This document shows, piece by piece, positions 42,450 through 52,585 of a stretch of DNA of 64,000 nt (position 1 is the stretch's first letter; each line of letters starts with the position of its first letter). A program made the translations under genes and the position numbers. The notes under the pieces are model-generated. The model was not told the DNA's origin. It saw only the letters and a program-made list of their open reading frames with translations, and ran no database searches. The stretch is from Veillonellales bacterium. GTDB taxonomy: Bacteria; Bacillota; Negativicutes; JAAYSF01. Location: positions 25,643 to 89,642 of the forward strand of contig JBDKTO010000091.1 in the NCBI GenBank assembly GCA_039680175.1, in the 5' to 3' direction.

Positions 42450-43488
42450 TCTTGCCGACCGCATCATGGAGGACGCTGCCGGAACTTGCCTGGCAATTGA
42501 TTTTAGTGAAATGAACGGCAAAACAATTATGATTACCGGAGCAGCAGGCTTAGTCGGCGTCCATTTAACAGCTTGCCTGAAAACAATTTCTAATAACAAG
42601 AAAGTAAATTTTCAAACGATACTGCCCCTTCATTCCGTTTCACCGGCTTATTTCAACGAAATTGCCAATTTTTCTAACGTTACCCTTCTTTACGGAGATT
42701 TGACGGATAACGTATTTTTAAATAGCCTGCCTTCTGCCGATTACATCCTTCATGCTGCCGGCTATGGTCAGCCCGGCCGCTTCCTGGAAAATCCGCTTAA
42801 AACGATCCAAATCAATACGACGGCGACAATTGAATTACTGAAAAAACTAAAACCGCAAGGAAAATTTCTGTTCATCAGCACCAGCGAAGTATACAGCGGC
42901 TTAAAAAATCCCCCTTATCACGAAGACGATATCGGCTCAACCAACACCACTCATCCCCGAGCCTGCTATATTGAATCCAAACGCTGCGGGGAAGCAATTT
43001 GCAATAGCTGCCGGGCAAATGGTATTGACGCCAAATCGGTTCGCTTGTCGCTGGCCTACGGTCCGGGAACGAAACCGGGCGATAAGCGGGTGCTGAATTC
43101 CTTTATTGAAAAAGGATTGAACGGTAATATTGATCTGCTTGATAAAGGGGAAGCCAGACGTACCTACTGTTATATTGCCGATGCGGTTGAAATCATGTGG
43201 AAGGTTCTGTTTCAGGGGAAAAACCCGATCTATAATATTGGCGGCTTTTCGAAAACCACCATTGCCGGTTTAGCCTGGAAAATTGGAAAATATTTAAATG
43301 TGCCGGTGAATATTCCGCAAACCGGCAATGATCTGCCGGGCGCACCCGGCGATGTCAGTTTAAATATGGAGCGGGTAACAACTGAATTCAAAAAAACAGC
43401 CTATGTACCGTTTGATGCCGGTTTGACCCGGACCATAGAATGGCAAAAAGAGCTTTATCGTCGATATCAGAATGAACAGGAGCGTTGA
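42442..43488 (+). CDS. NAD-dependent sugar epimerase/dehydratase
   Basis: A 348-residue extended SDR protein. Seen: MITGAAGLVGVHL (GxxGxxG), DYILHAAGYGQPGRF, STSEVYSG, catalytic Tyr-x3-Lys in CYIESKRCGEAI, LSLAYGPG and RRTYCYIADAVEI. The pattern is nearest to UDP-glucuronate decarboxylase and dTDP-glucose dehydratase relatives but the substrate is not defined. The ATG overlaps the transketolase stop by eight bases. Confidence 0.8.
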   Translation: MNSLADRIMEDAAGTCLAIDFSEMNGKTIMITGAAGLVGVHLTACLKTISNNKKVNFQTILPLHSVSPAYFNEIANFSNVTLLYGDLTDNVFLNSLPSADYILHAAGYGQPGRFLENPLKTIQINTTATIELLKKLKPQGKFLFISTSEVYSGLKNPPYHEDDIGSTNTTHPRACYIESKRCGEAICNSCRANGIDAKSVRLSLAYGPGTKPGDKRVLNSFIEKGLNGNIDLLDKGEARRTYCYIADAVEIMWKVLFQGKNPIYNIGGFSKTTIAGLAWKIGKYLNVPVNIPQTGNDLPGAPGDVSLNMERVTTEFKKTAYVPFDAGLTRTIEWQKELYRRYQNEQER

Positions 43489-43490
43489 TT

Positions 43491-44411
43491 GTGGCTAAAA
43501 TACTGGTTACAGGCGCCAACGGGTTAGTCGGACACGCAATCCGCTATCTCAATCCGCCGGATACGGTTTATCTTACACGGGAAGATGTTGATTTAACGGA
43601 TTTCAATAAAACTTTGGAGCTATTTTCCGCAATTAAACCGGATCAGGTCATTCATTTAGCTGCCGTTGTCGGCGGTCTTGGCGGCAATATGGTTCATCCG
43701 GGACAATATTTCAGAGATAATATTATGCTCAATACAAACGTATTGGAAAGTGCTCGTATCTGTGGCGCGGCTAAATTAATCTCCTTTATGTCTACCTGCG
43801 TTTTCCCTGATCAATGTCAATATCCCTTAAATGAAAAGAATTTGCATAACGGCCCGCCCCACCCTTCTAACTTTGGCTATGCCTATGCGAAGCGAATGCT
43901 GGAAGTACAAAGCAGGGCCTACCGGAAAGAGTGGGGCTGTGATTACATTGTTGCGGTTCCAACCAATATTTACGGACCCGGCGATAATTGGAATTTAGCC
44001 GACGGCCATGTGCTGCCAGCTTTGATCCATCGCTGTTTTCTTGCTAAACAGAATCATACGGATTTAATCGTATGGGGCAGCGGCAGCCCGCTGCGCGAAT
44101 TTGTCTATTCGGAAGATATCGCCCGGCTGGCACTATGGACTCTTGAGCATTATAGCGAAGATTCGCCGATTATTTTTTCGTCAGGAAATGAAATCAGCAT
44201 AAAAGCTGTCGTGAAGTTAATCGTGAAAGAATTTGATTTTAGCGGTAATGTGATTTTTGATTTCTCAAAGCCTGACGGACAGTTTCGCAAACCCTCGGAT
44301 ACTACAAAGTTAAACACCTATTTACCGGGATTTCAATTCACCACAATTGAAGACGGCCTTAAGCGGACTATTCAATGGTTTTTGAATAATTACCCCAATA
44401 TAAGGAAGTGA
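43491..44411 (+). CDS. fcl: GDP-L-fucose synthase-like epimerase/reductase
   Basis: A 306-residue SDR enzyme resembling GDP-4-keto-6-deoxymannose epimerase/reductase. Seen: LVTGANGLVG, HLAAVVGGLGGNM, STCVFPDQ, Tyr-x3-Lys in GYAYAKRMLE, VPTNIYGPGDN and FVYSEDIA, all Fcl hallmarks. I chose GTG at 43491, eight bases after AGGAG; TTG two codons earlier is less well spaced. The gmd dehydratase that should precede it is not in the window. A GT10 fucosyltransferase-like domain two genes downstream fits a fucose-type product; GDP-heptose derivatives are an alternative. Confidence 0.8.
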   Translation: MAKILVTGANGLVGHAIRYLNPPDTVYLTREDVDLTDFNKTLELFSAIKPDQVIHLAAVVGGLGGNMVHPGQYFRDNIMLNTNVLESARICGAAKLISFMSTCVFPDQCQYPLNEKNLHNGPPHPSNFGYAYAKRMLEVQSRAYRKEWGCDYIVAVPTNIYGPGDNWNLADGHVLPALIHRCFLAKQNHTDLIVWGSGSPLREFVYSEDIARLALWTLEHYSEDSPIIFSSGNEISIKAVVKLIVKEFDFSGNVIFDFSKPDGQFRKPSDTTKLNTYLPGFQFTTIEDGLKRTIQWFLNNYPNIRK

Positions 44412-44415
44412 TTCC

Positions 44416-45375
44416 ATGGATGATGCTACACAAAATCATGATCTAAATGAGACTGATTTTCGTTTTACCGGACTGGACTTTGAAAGAATGCTTGGTGAAA
44501 AATTAGCTGCTCATATCCATCAAAAAATCAAGGCCTACAATTTTCTCTACCAGCCGATTACCCAAATTGAACGCGATCAATTATTAAAACAAATCCTATT
44601 GACCTTGCTTGACGACACTATAATTGCCGCAGGCGAACACCGCTATGAGCAATGGGAAAAAGGCTGGTCCGAAAATCTGATCAGTCTCAGCCATAAGGAT
44701 ATCCACAAAGCAATTATTCCGAAATATTTTGGTAAATATACTGCAGTTAGAATGGAGCAAAAATTTATAAAATCACTTTCGCCTAATTTTGAGTATAATG
44801 CGCTGGCGGTAATACTGGATTGGTTATTTAGTAAGTATCTGCGAGACGCCGGCAGTATCTATGAGTTTGGCTGCGGTACCGGGTATCATTTATTGCGGGC
44901 TAGGGAATATAATCCGACTGCAGCTTTATGGGGCCTTGATTGGGCTGAAGCGTCGCAAAAAATTATTGATCAAGTTTCTCAGCGTTTACGAGACAATAAG
45001 CTTTTTGCCCATAAATTTAACTACTTTCAGCCGGATTACAAATTTACGCTCGACCCAAAATCAATCGTATATACGGTTGCCTCCCTTGAGCAGGTTGGAA
45101 CCAAGTTTGAGGAGTTTGTGACTTATTTAATTCACAATAACCCTAAGTTGTGCATCCATGTTGAACCGATTGCCGAATTGCTTGATGAAAACAATCTTTT
45201 GGATTTTCTCTCAATTCAATATTTTAAGAAGCGGAACTATTTATCCGGTTTTTTGCCTTATTTGAGAAAATTGGAGCGGGATGGAACTATAAAAATATTG
45301 AAATGCAAACGAACAAATATTGGCAGCTTGTTTATCGAAGGTTATTCTGTCGTTGTTTGGACTCCACAAGTTTAA
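44416..45375 (+). CDS. Class I SAM methyltransferase
   Basis: A 319-residue protein whose C-terminal two thirds are a Rossmann methyltransferase: SIYEFGCGTGYHLLRA (motif I), WGLDWAEAS, and VYTVASLEQVG. The N-terminal 130 residues are helical and not recognised. AAGGAAG precedes the ATG. Probably methylates a sugar within the glycan pathway, as judged by neighbours only. Confidence 0.7.
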   Translation: MDDATQNHDLNETDFRFTGLDFERMLGEKLAAHIHQKIKAYNFLYQPITQIERDQLLKQILLTLLDDTIIAAGEHRYEQWEKGWSENLISLSHKDIHKAIIPKYFGKYTAVRMEQKFIKSLSPNFEYNALAVILDWLFSKYLRDAGSIYEFGCGTGYHLLRAREYNPTAALWGLDWAEASQKIIDQVSQRLRDNKLFAHKFNYFQPDYKFTLDPKSIVYTVASLEQVGTKFEEFVTYLIHNNPKLCIHVEPIAELLDENNLLDFLSIQYFKKRNYLSGFLPYLRKLERDGTIKILKCKRTNIGSLFIEGYSVVVWTPQV

Positions 45376-45401
45376 ATAAACAATTAGAGGTGTCTGCCCC
45401 T

Positions 45402-47840
45402 ATGGAAGAGCCGGTACTTATACAACCACTTAAGAATAGCCGGACGCCGTTAGTAAGTATCATTCTATCGGCATTCAATCATGCAGAGTACACGCGGCTA
45501 TGTGTTGAAAGCTTATACCGCTTTACTACTTCTATTGACTTTGAATTAATCACTGTTAATAACGGGTCAAATGATGATACGGAGCAAATTTTCAACAGCC
45601 TCCCCCATCAGAAAAAATTAACCTTTGCCTACCATGCAGGAACAAGCGTGGCTGTTAATGCAGCACTAAAATTCGTGGAAGGAAAATATACCGTCTTTCT
45701 ACGAAACGATCTGATTTTAACCCCAAACTGGTTAAACAATTTACTGAAATGTATCGAGTCGGATGAAAAAATCGCCATAGTGGTTCCCGCTTGCAATATT
45801 TCGGACAATAATCAGCAGGTTAGCCTGCAATACAATAACATGGACGAGATGATTCAGTCAGCGGCGGCCTATAATAATAGCACCCCTACTAAATGGGAGG
45901 AACGGTTACAGCTGACTACGTATGCCTGTCTGACTAAAACCGATATCATGAAAAATTTTGTCGGGCTTGAAGAAGCATATACTCCCGGTGACTTTACTGC
46001 TGACTTTTGTTTTCGGCTAAGAAGAGCGGGTTATAAATTAATCTTTGCGAAAGATACCTTTTTACATCGCTTGATACCAAACGCGAGCAGCAGTGACGGT
46101 GAAAAATTCGACTTATTAGAAAGAAACCGCCGGATATTTTCCAGCAAGTTTGATGTCGACGCCTGGAATGACTGCCTGATCGACTGGGAGATCGTAAATC
46201 TGGTGGAATGTGGTCCCAGCCATCCCGTCGATGTTTTGACATTATGTGTTTCTTGCGGCGGGACGGCTTTGCAAGTGAAAAACAAACTGCGTGAAAACGG
46301 GTTTCCGGCTATAAGATTATGGACGTTGACGGAGGAACAAAAATATTTAGCGGATCTGAATACCATCAGTGATTACACCCTATGTGACCGCTTTGAAAAC
46401 ATCACGGATATTTATAAAAATAAGCGGTTTGACTATATTCTTAGCGAAGTTGACTTGCAGAGTGTTGTAAATCCTCATCAATTGTTAGAAGCTGCCGTAC
46501 AATTACTGCAGCCGGAGGGACAATTTATTTTTGCAGCCGCCAATGAGTCCTTTTATCTAAATGTAATCAATTTATTAAATGGAAATGTTGATTGTGACAG
46601 CAAATTCAGCCGCTGCGGTTTCAATATTGAGAAACTGCAAGACTTTCTTGTTGACAAAGGATTTGACAATATACAGCTATATTATTCACCCACTGTAGTA
46701 CCGCCGGAACATCATGATCTATTGGAAAACTTAAAAAAAGTTTCCATGGTAGAAAACAAGCAGCTCCTCGACCGGGTGTATGCTGCCAGGAGAATTCTAT
46801 TTTCGGCGAAAAACAAGAATCGGATAAAAAGCGTTTTACTCTATCCCGGTTATGATATTTGGCTGAATGACATTGTTTTCAATAAGAATATTGGCAACAT
46901 GCTGGGGATAGAGCTGGGAGAAAATTTTTATAGTGTATTAAGACAGGAACTGGCCAAACATCATTTTAACTTGCGCACTATAGATAAAGGAAATATCGAA
47001 GAATCAACTTGTATTATTTATATTGATCTGCCAAAATCATACAACAGCCCGCTAGCCCGGTCAATCTTTCATTACCTTTATCAAGGTGAACACTTTTTCA
47101 AACAATGGCTGTCCGGCAGCAGGCGCAGTAAACTAGTACTTTTTTTATGGGAGCCGCCCTTTGTTACGCCGGAGAACTATGATAGGAACCTCCATCAATC
47201 TGCAGACGTAATCTTTACATATCTTGATGATTTAGTCGACAATACAAAATATTTTAAGTTTATTCTTCCGGCAGCTGTTTATGTGGAAAATCCTTATGCA
47301 ACAAGCTATGGGGATAAGCAGTTGTGCACATTAATTGCCGGAAATAAGTTTTCCAATGTGCCTGGCGAACTTTATAGTGAAAGACGCAGCGCCATCGAAT
47401 ATTTTGAAAATCAACCGGGAAATCCTTTCGACTTATATGGCCGCGGCTGGAAAACGAGCGGCTATCAATGCTATAAGGGAGAAATAGCAGGTAAACTGGC
47501 CGTTTTATCCAGGTATAGATATTGCATCTGTTATGAAAACGGGGCGATAAACGGCTATATAACCGAGAAGATATTTGATTGTTTTGTCGCCGGCTGTGTG
47601 CCGATTTATCTCGGAGCGCCTGATATTACCAAATATATACCGGCAAACACTTTTATTGACAGGAGAACATTCGGCAGTTACGAAGAAATGCACCGTTATA
47701 TCAGTGGGATTGGCGAGAGCGAATATAACACTTATCTCGATAATATCGATCAGTTTCTGCATAGTGAATCATTTCAAAAATTCACCTTTGCCGGTTTCGC
47801 CCAGACGGTAGCCCGGGTTTTGGTTGAGCAATGTAAGTAA
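45402..47840 (+). CDS. Three-domain GT2 / methyltransferase-like / GT10 glycosyltransferase
   Basis: An 812-residue fusion. Residues about 10-265 are a GT2 domain (VSIILSAFNHAEYTRLCVESLY, VNNGSNDDTEQIF, VFLRNDLILTPNWL with an altered DxD). Residues about 285-430 resemble a degenerate SAM-methyltransferase fold (VDVLTLCVSCGG, DYILSEVDLQSV, LLQPEGQFIFAA). Residues about 560-805 are a GT10 alpha-fucosyltransferase-type domain (LFLWEPPFVTPEN, YGRGWKTSGY, GYITEKIFDCFVAGCVPIYLG). I chose the ATG at 45402 after AGAGGTG; the frame remains open upstream inside the previous gene. The enzyme could add two sugars in sequence. Confidence 0.82.
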   Translation: MEEPVLIQPLKNSRTPLVSIILSAFNHAEYTRLCVESLYRFTTSIDFELITVNNGSNDDTEQIFNSLPHQKKLTFAYHAGTSVAVNAALKFVEGKYTVFLRNDLILTPNWLNNLLKCIESDEKIAIVVPACNISDNNQQVSLQYNNMDEMIQSAAAYNNSTPTKWEERLQLTTYACLTKTDIMKNFVGLEEAYTPGDFTADFCFRLRRAGYKLIFAKDTFLHRLIPNASSSDGEKFDLLERNRRIFSSKFDVDAWNDCLIDWEIVNLVECGPSHPVDVLTLCVSCGGTALQVKNKLRENGFPAIRLWTLTEEQKYLADLNTISDYTLCDRFENITDIYKNKRFDYILSEVDLQSVVNPHQLLEAAVQLLQPEGQFIFAAANESFYLNVINLLNGNVDCDSKFSRCGFNIEKLQDFLVDKGFDNIQLYYSPTVVPPEHHDLLENLKKVSMVENKQLLDRVYAARRILFSAKNKNRIKSVLLYPGYDIWLNDIVFNKNIGNMLGIELGENFYSVLRQELAKHHFNLRTIDKGNIEESTCIIYIDLPKSYNSPLARSIFHYLYQGEHFFKQWLSGSRRSKLVLFLWEPPFVTPENYDRNLHQSADVIFTYLDDLVDNTKYFKFILPAAVYVENPYATSYGDKQLCTLIAGNKFSNVPGELYSERRSAIEYFENQPGNPFDLYGRGWKTSGYQCYKGEIAGKLAVLSRYRYCICYENGAINGYITEKIFDCFVAGCVPIYLGAPDITKYIPANTFIDRRTFGSYEEMHRYISGIGESEYNTYLDNIDQFLHSESFQKFTFAGFAQTVARVLVEQCK

Positions 47841-47905
47841 CGCTCGGCCTGGGGCCGCTTTTATTTAGCAAGCAAATATTTTTCAACAAGTAGTGGGGTG
47901 TAGCG

Positions 47906-48616
47906 ATGGATCAATTGAAGTTTAGGGCGATTTATGAGATATTAAAGCGACAGGGAAATGCCGTTCCGCCGAGATTTCGCTTTGAGTGGAATGAGCAGGA
48001 TTTATATCCCTGCTTAAATGACGACACGGAAACGACGCCGTTTGACTCTCATTATGTCTATTCTACAAGTTGGGCCGCGAGAATTCTTAAGTTAAGCAAT
48101 CCTACGGTTCATCACGATATATCCTCTTCTATCTTTTTTGCGACCATTGTCTCTGCATTTATACCCGTTAAGTTTTTTGATTATCGTCCGGTCGCTATTA
48201 CATTAAGTAATCTGGAATGTGGGCAGGCCGATCTTTTATCACTGCCGTTTGCAAACGATAGTATCAGCTCCTTATCCTGTATGCATGTAGTCGAGCACAT
48301 AGGACTCGGAAGATATGGAGATTCAGTCGATTATGACGGAGATTTGAAGGCGATTGCAGAACTTAAAAGGGTAGTAGCTCCCGGAGGACTACTGCTATTT
48401 GTTGTCCCGCTAGGTGGAGTGTCAATAATAAAATATAATGCTCATAGAATATATCTGTTTGAGCAAATATGCGAGTATTTTACTGGCTGGTCCATACTGA
48501 ACTTTTCCGCCGTTTTTGATAATGGCATGTTTCTGGCTAATTGTAATCCGCAGTTGGTTGAGCGGCAGAATTACGTATGCGGGTGTTTTGGCTTGCAAAA
48601 ACCTATTCAAGCTTGA
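47906..48616 (+). CDS. DUF268-like putative methyltransferase
   Basis: A 236-residue protein. Seen: SCMHVVEHIGLGRYGDSVDYDGD followed by ELKRVVAPGGLLLFVVPLG, the core of DUF268 proteins, a methyltransferase-like group often found in polysaccharide loci. The early motif I glycines are not evident, so activity is uncertain. AGTGGGGTG precedes the ATG. Confidence 0.65.
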   Translation: MDQLKFRAIYEILKRQGNAVPPRFRFEWNEQDLYPCLNDDTETTPFDSHYVYSTSWAARILKLSNPTVHHDISSSIFFATIVSAFIPVKFFDYRPVAITLSNLECGQADLLSLPFANDSISSLSCMHVVEHIGLGRYGDSVDYDGDLKAIAELKRVVAPGGLLLFVVPLGGVSIIKYNAHRIYLFEQICEYFTGWSILNFSAVFDNGMFLANCNPQLVERQNYVCGCFGLQKPIQA

Positions 48617-48650
48617 CTAGAATTCCAAAAAAATTTAAGGGGCTGAACAT

Positions 48651-49343
48651 GTGATTACTGTAGGCTTGTCTAATGAGTCTAATCGTACAGAATGGATACG
48701 AAAAGCATTGGCTGCCGTTCCTGAAGGCTGGCGCATATTAGACGCTGGTGCCGGTGAACAGCAATTTAAAAAATTTTGCAGTCATCTGGATTATGTAGCG
48801 CAGGATTTTGGACAATATGATGGCTGGGGGGATGGAAAAGGATTACAAATGGAAGTCTGGGATCAAACTCAATTGGACATTGTTAGTGATATTGCAGACA
48901 TTCCTGAACCTGATGCTTCATTTGATGCGATTATGTGTACCGAGGTATTTGAACATCTGCCTGAGCCGTCGTTAGCGCTAAAGGAATTTTCACGATTGCT
49001 GCGTTCTGGTGGCAGGCTAATTCTAACTGCTCCTTTTTGTAGTTTGACGCATTTTGCACCCTATCATTTTTCTACCGGCTTTAATCAATATTGGTATGAA
49101 TACCATTTACCGCGTTACGGCTTAAAGATTGTTGAGCTAGCCAAAAGCGGGAATTACTTTGAGTATTTGGCACAGGAGATCCGCCGAATTGACGAAGTTG
49201 CCCGGAAGTATGCGAATCAGTATATGGAAGATCCATGGGCAGTTAGCCGCATTCTAGAAGAATTGCAAAAAATGAGTGCAAACGACCTGGGGTCGGCGGA
49301 GTTGTTATGTTTTGGTTATCATGTTTTGGCCGAAAAAGAGTGA
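48651..49343 (+). CDS. Class I SAM methyltransferase
   Basis: A 230-residue methyltransferase. Seen: RILDAGAGEQQFKKF (motif I), FDAIMCTEVFEHLPEP and LLRSGGRLILTAPF, typical of Methyltransf_11. GTG start with AAGGGG upstream. Likely acts on a sugar or lipid intermediate of the same cluster. Confidence 0.8.
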   Translation: MITVGLSNESNRTEWIRKALAAVPEGWRILDAGAGEQQFKKFCSHLDYVAQDFGQYDGWGDGKGLQMEVWDQTQLDIVSDIADIPEPDASFDAIMCTEVFEHLPEPSLALKEFSRLLRSGGRLILTAPFCSLTHFAPYHFSTGFNQYWYEYHLPRYGLKIVELAKSGNYFEYLAQEIRRIDEVARKYANQYMEDPWAVSRILEELQKMSANDLGSAELLCFGYHVLAEKE

Positions 49344-49394
49344 ACTGGGTGAATAAAAAGAGGAGCTACCATCGCTTACAAAGGAGTGCAACGT

Positions 49395-51146
49395 ATGCAA
49401 AAGGTGGTCGGATTACTATTCAGTAAAGACCGGGCTATGCAATTGGACGCCGCTTTAAGCTCCTTGGCCTTACATTGCCTGGATATGGAAAGCATCGACT
49501 TAAAAGTGATTTGGACCTGCTCCGGCTTATCGAATGAACAGCAATATCAAGAGCTGGCGAACAATTATCCGTCTGTTACGTTTATCCGCCAGTCCAATTT
49601 CCCGGAGCAGGTTTTAGCAAACATAGCCGGTTATGAATATGTTTTGTTTTTAGTTGATGACAATATTTTCGTTAGAAATTTCTCAATCCATACCGTCATT
49701 GAAAATTTAAGCAACAATCAGGATGTCCTGGGCTTTTCCCTGCGGCTCGGCACAAATACAATCTTTTGCTATCCGCTGAATCGTGAGCAGCAATTACCCG
49801 TATTCACCGTGATTGTTCCGGAATTCTTAAAATTTGACTGGACAGCAGCGCAGTATGATTTTGGCTATCCGCTAGAGGTTTCCAGTTCTGTCTATCGAGT
49901 CAAGGATATAGCTGCGATATTGCAGCATAACCCCTTTTTCAATCCTAATACATTGGAAATCGCTCTTGATACCAATAAAGCAAGCTTCGATTCTCAAAAA
50001 AAATTCCTTTTATGCAGCAAACATTCTTATACATTTTGCAATCCTGTCAACAAAGTGCAAACCATTATTAACAACCGGTCAGGCGAAGCATATTCTTATT
50101 CTCCCAATAAACTTAGCGAAATGTTTACACAAGGCTATCGAATCAATGTGGAAGCGTACCGGGATTTTATACCGAATGGCTGCCATCAGGAAGTTGAATT
50201 GAAATTTAAAAAGGCAGCCGGTTCCTCCCAGTCGCACTATCTTCCACCAAAAGTCAGTGTCATTATGCCCGTCTATAATGCACAGGATTATTTGCGGGAA
50301 GCGATCGACAGCATCCTAAGCCAGACATTTATCGATTTTGAATTTATCATTATTGACGACGGTTCTACCGATAATAGTTTACCGATTATTAAAAGCTACG
50401 CTGATCCGCGGATTCGGCTTATCCGCAACGAAACAAATCTTAAATTAATTACGTCGTTAAATAAGGGAATGAATCTGGCACATGGGAAGTACATTGCCCG
50501 TATGGATGCAGATGATATCAGTCTGCCTGACCGGTTAGCCAAGCAGGTGGATTTTATGGATCAGCATCCCGATATAGCCGTGTGCGGTACCTGGGTGGAA
50601 TTATTCGGCAAACCGTGTGAACAAACATCTTGGCATTTCACCGATAACCCGGCTATAGCCAAATGCATCCTGCTGTTCGGCTGCTGTTTGGCTCACCCGT
50701 CCGCAATGATCAGAAGAACCGTCTTAGAATCCGGTTTCTGCTATTCTTACTCGTATCCCCATGCGGAAGATTACGGTTTATGGGTACAGATCGCCCGAAA
50801 TCACAATATTGCCAGTATCCCGCAAGTATTATTCAAATACCGGCTATCCGACAGCCAAAAAAGTGCTAAAGAGGCGCAGCAAGTCTTAGACGGGACTGCA
50901 AAAATCCAGCTTGAACAACTTAACCGTCTCGGCATAGAACCAACGCAGCAAGAATGTCTTCTCCACCTGACAATTGGGCAATGCCAATTCCCCCCTGATA
51001 TTTCTTTCGCCCATGGAGCATTCACCTGGCTTTCTAAACTGAAAACGGCAAACTCCCAGCTGAATTATTATCCTGAACCGACATTTACCAATGTTCTGCG
51101 AATGTATTGGACGAAAGTGTGCCAAAGCTTAGTAAACGCTTTATAA
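49395..51146 (+). CDS. Two-domain glycosyltransferase (unusual N-terminal domain plus GT2)
   Basis: A 583-residue protein. Residues 1-265 look like a divergent glycosyltransferase-A fold (VGLLFSKDRAMQLDAALSSL, YVLFLVDDNIF as a DxD-like site). Residues about 285-560 are a standard GT2 (VSVIMPVYNAQDYLREAIDS, IIIDDGSTDNS, ARMDADDIS with DxD, HAEDYGLWVQIA). I chose the ATG at 49395, eight bases after AAGGAG. It ends the plus-strand glycan operon. Confidence 0.82.
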   Translation: MQKVVGLLFSKDRAMQLDAALSSLALHCLDMESIDLKVIWTCSGLSNEQQYQELANNYPSVTFIRQSNFPEQVLANIAGYEYVLFLVDDNIFVRNFSIHTVIENLSNNQDVLGFSLRLGTNTIFCYPLNREQQLPVFTVIVPEFLKFDWTAAQYDFGYPLEVSSSVYRVKDIAAILQHNPFFNPNTLEIALDTNKASFDSQKKFLLCSKHSYTFCNPVNKVQTIINNRSGEAYSYSPNKLSEMFTQGYRINVEAYRDFIPNGCHQEVELKFKKAAGSSQSHYLPPKVSVIMPVYNAQDYLREAIDSILSQTFIDFEFIIIDDGSTDNSLPIIKSYADPRIRLIRNETNLKLITSLNKGMNLAHGKYIARMDADDISLPDRLAKQVDFMDQHPDIAVCGTWVELFGKPCEQTSWHFTDNPAIAKCILLFGCCLAHPSAMIRRTVLESGFCYSYSYPHAEDYGLWVQIARNHNIASIPQVLFKYRLSDSQKSAKEAQQVLDGTAKIQLEQLNRLGIEPTQQECLLHLTIGQCQFPPDISFAHGAFTWLSKLKTANSQLNYYPEPTFTNVLRMYWTKVCQSLVNAL

Positions 51147-51150
51147 ATAT

Positions 51151-51200
51151 CAAAAAAAGAAAAAGGATCTTCGCTCTATAACAATAGCGAAAATCCTTTT
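51151..51200. terminator. Bidirectional terminator
   Basis: AAAAGGAT-TTCGCT / AGCGAA-ATCCTTTT with one C-A mismatch and a ten-base loop. The minus strand continues with TTTTTCTTTTTTT, so it is strong for the membrane protein genes and weaker for the glycan operon. Confidence 0.8.
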
Positions 51201-51212
51201 CGGTGGTATCCT

Positions 51213-51659
51213 TTAAATAACTCCTTCTACATGGAGCATAAACTGGGCGATAATTGTAGCAAATACAAACGTACCCGTATACACAACAAGTGCAACAACA
51301 ATAATCTTCCAAGACATCTTTTTAAACATTTCAAGATCTTTCCCAATAGATAGCCCTGCGTAGGCTAATACCAGCGTACACAATGCGAGAAAATCAACCT
51401 TGCCAACAAACTTCGTTACCACCGGAGCGATGGGAGATAAAGAGGAAGCAGCAAATATAGCTAACAATGAAATCCAAAATACCATGGGAAGTTTAATCGG
51501 CATAACGTGGGTCACAAGTATGCCTAATAACGTAATCGCAAGCAGAATAGCAAAGCCGACGGCCGTATCCACTAGCGGCTGATGATAGCCGATCACATTG
51601 GCCGCAATGCCGATAATACCAGTGACTAAAAACACTACAACCTGTTCTTTCCACTTCAT
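51213..51659 (-). CDS. Small membrane protein, partner of the 51656-52471 protein
   Basis: A 148-residue protein with four to five hydrophobic segments and no recognised motif (TAVGFAILLAITLLGILVTHVMP, LALCTLVLAYAGLSIG). The ATG overlaps the upstream stop by four bases and has AGGGGAG. Probably one half of a two-component transporter for the substrate or product of the divergent M20 hydrolase; this is inference from layout. Confidence 0.55.
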   Translation of the reverse strand: MKWKEQVVVFLVTGIIGIAANVIGYHQPLVDTAVGFAILLAITLLGILVTHVMPIKLPMVFWISLLAIFAASSLSPIAPVVTKFVGKVDFLALCTLVLAYAGLSIGKDLEMFKKMSWKIIVVALVVYTGTFVFATIIAQFMLHVEGVI

Positions 51660-52471
51660 TTTGCAACACTCCCCTTTTCTTGCCGGCGACCGATGATCGG
51701 GGTCAGCACTTTATATAAGTAGTTCGTCGCAGGAAGCGAAACAAACAGGCAGAAATAAATTCCAATAATCGTAGTGAGTAGGTTACTTGCCCCCGCATAC
51801 ATCAAAATATCATTTTTATATTCAGGAAATACCGCTGTAATAGCGCCCGTGGCCGCCGCCATCATACTGCCTGACCCAACACCGGCTCCCATAGCCAGAG
51901 CATACGGGTGAAAAATTTGAAGAGCTGCCATACAGCCCGCAATTAAGCCGACCCAGATAGCGCCAAATACAGTACCACAGATGTAAACGGACATAACGCC
52001 AAGTCCTTCGGGCGAATCCAATCCATACTTTTCAGCAATAATAGCAATATTAGGTTCCCGATCGATAGAAAATGTTGCTCCCACTGCCTCGCGCCCCATT
52101 CCCAGAAAAATGGCGATTGGCAAACCCAGAATAACCGTTCCAAAAAAATGGCCTAGTTCCTGTACCGAAAGAGCTAACCCCGCACCCAGCAGCTTGCCTA
52201 CGGAAGGACCGATAACCGTTCCAAGCTTCGTCACAAGCAGCAGCGTGAGCAAACTTAAAACAGCAGAAGCATGATGCATATGCTCCAATTTTACCAGTTT
52301 CAGCTTGGGCCAACTAATAAATCCTCCAATAATCATAGCATACAACATCGGTAAAAACAGCAGTACGCCCGGTCCAAACTTTACCTTATGGGTTCCAATC
52401 ATTTCGCAAACCACAACAAGAATAAGTGCCAATACATGCAGCTTCCAATTTTTGAATACGTTCAAAATCAC
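51656..52471 (-). CDS. Membrane protein, possibly DUF3100 family
   Basis: A 271-residue protein with about eight membrane segments; GAGVGSGSMMAAATGAI and LGLPIAIFLGMGREAVGATFS are conspicuous glycine-rich stretches like those of secondary transporters. The resemblance to DUF3100 is from memory and not checked. The start is probably GTG at 52471 (GGGAG close by) or TTG two codons later. It shares a promoter region with the divergent M20 hydrolase. Confidence 0.55.
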   Translation of the reverse strand: MILNVFKNWKLHVLALILVVVCEMIGTHKVKFGPGVLLFLPMLYAMIIGGFISWPKLKLVKLEHMHHASAVLSLLTLLLVTKLGTVIGPSVGKLLGAGLALSVQELGHFFGTVILGLPIAIFLGMGREAVGATFSIDREPNIAIIAEKYGLDSPEGLGVMSVYICGTVFGAIWVGLIAGCMAALQIFHPYALAMGAGVGSGSMMAAATGAITAVFPEYKNDILMYAGASNLLTTIIGIYFCLFVSLPATNYLYKVLTPIIGRRQEKGSVAK

Positions 52472-52585
52472 ACACTCCCTTCTATTAAATTAAAATAGCT
52501 ATACATCAAAGATTATAGCCTTTTTTTTTTAACTTTACTAGCCTATAACAAGATAAAATTCCAAGGCTATCCTGAAATAAACTGC

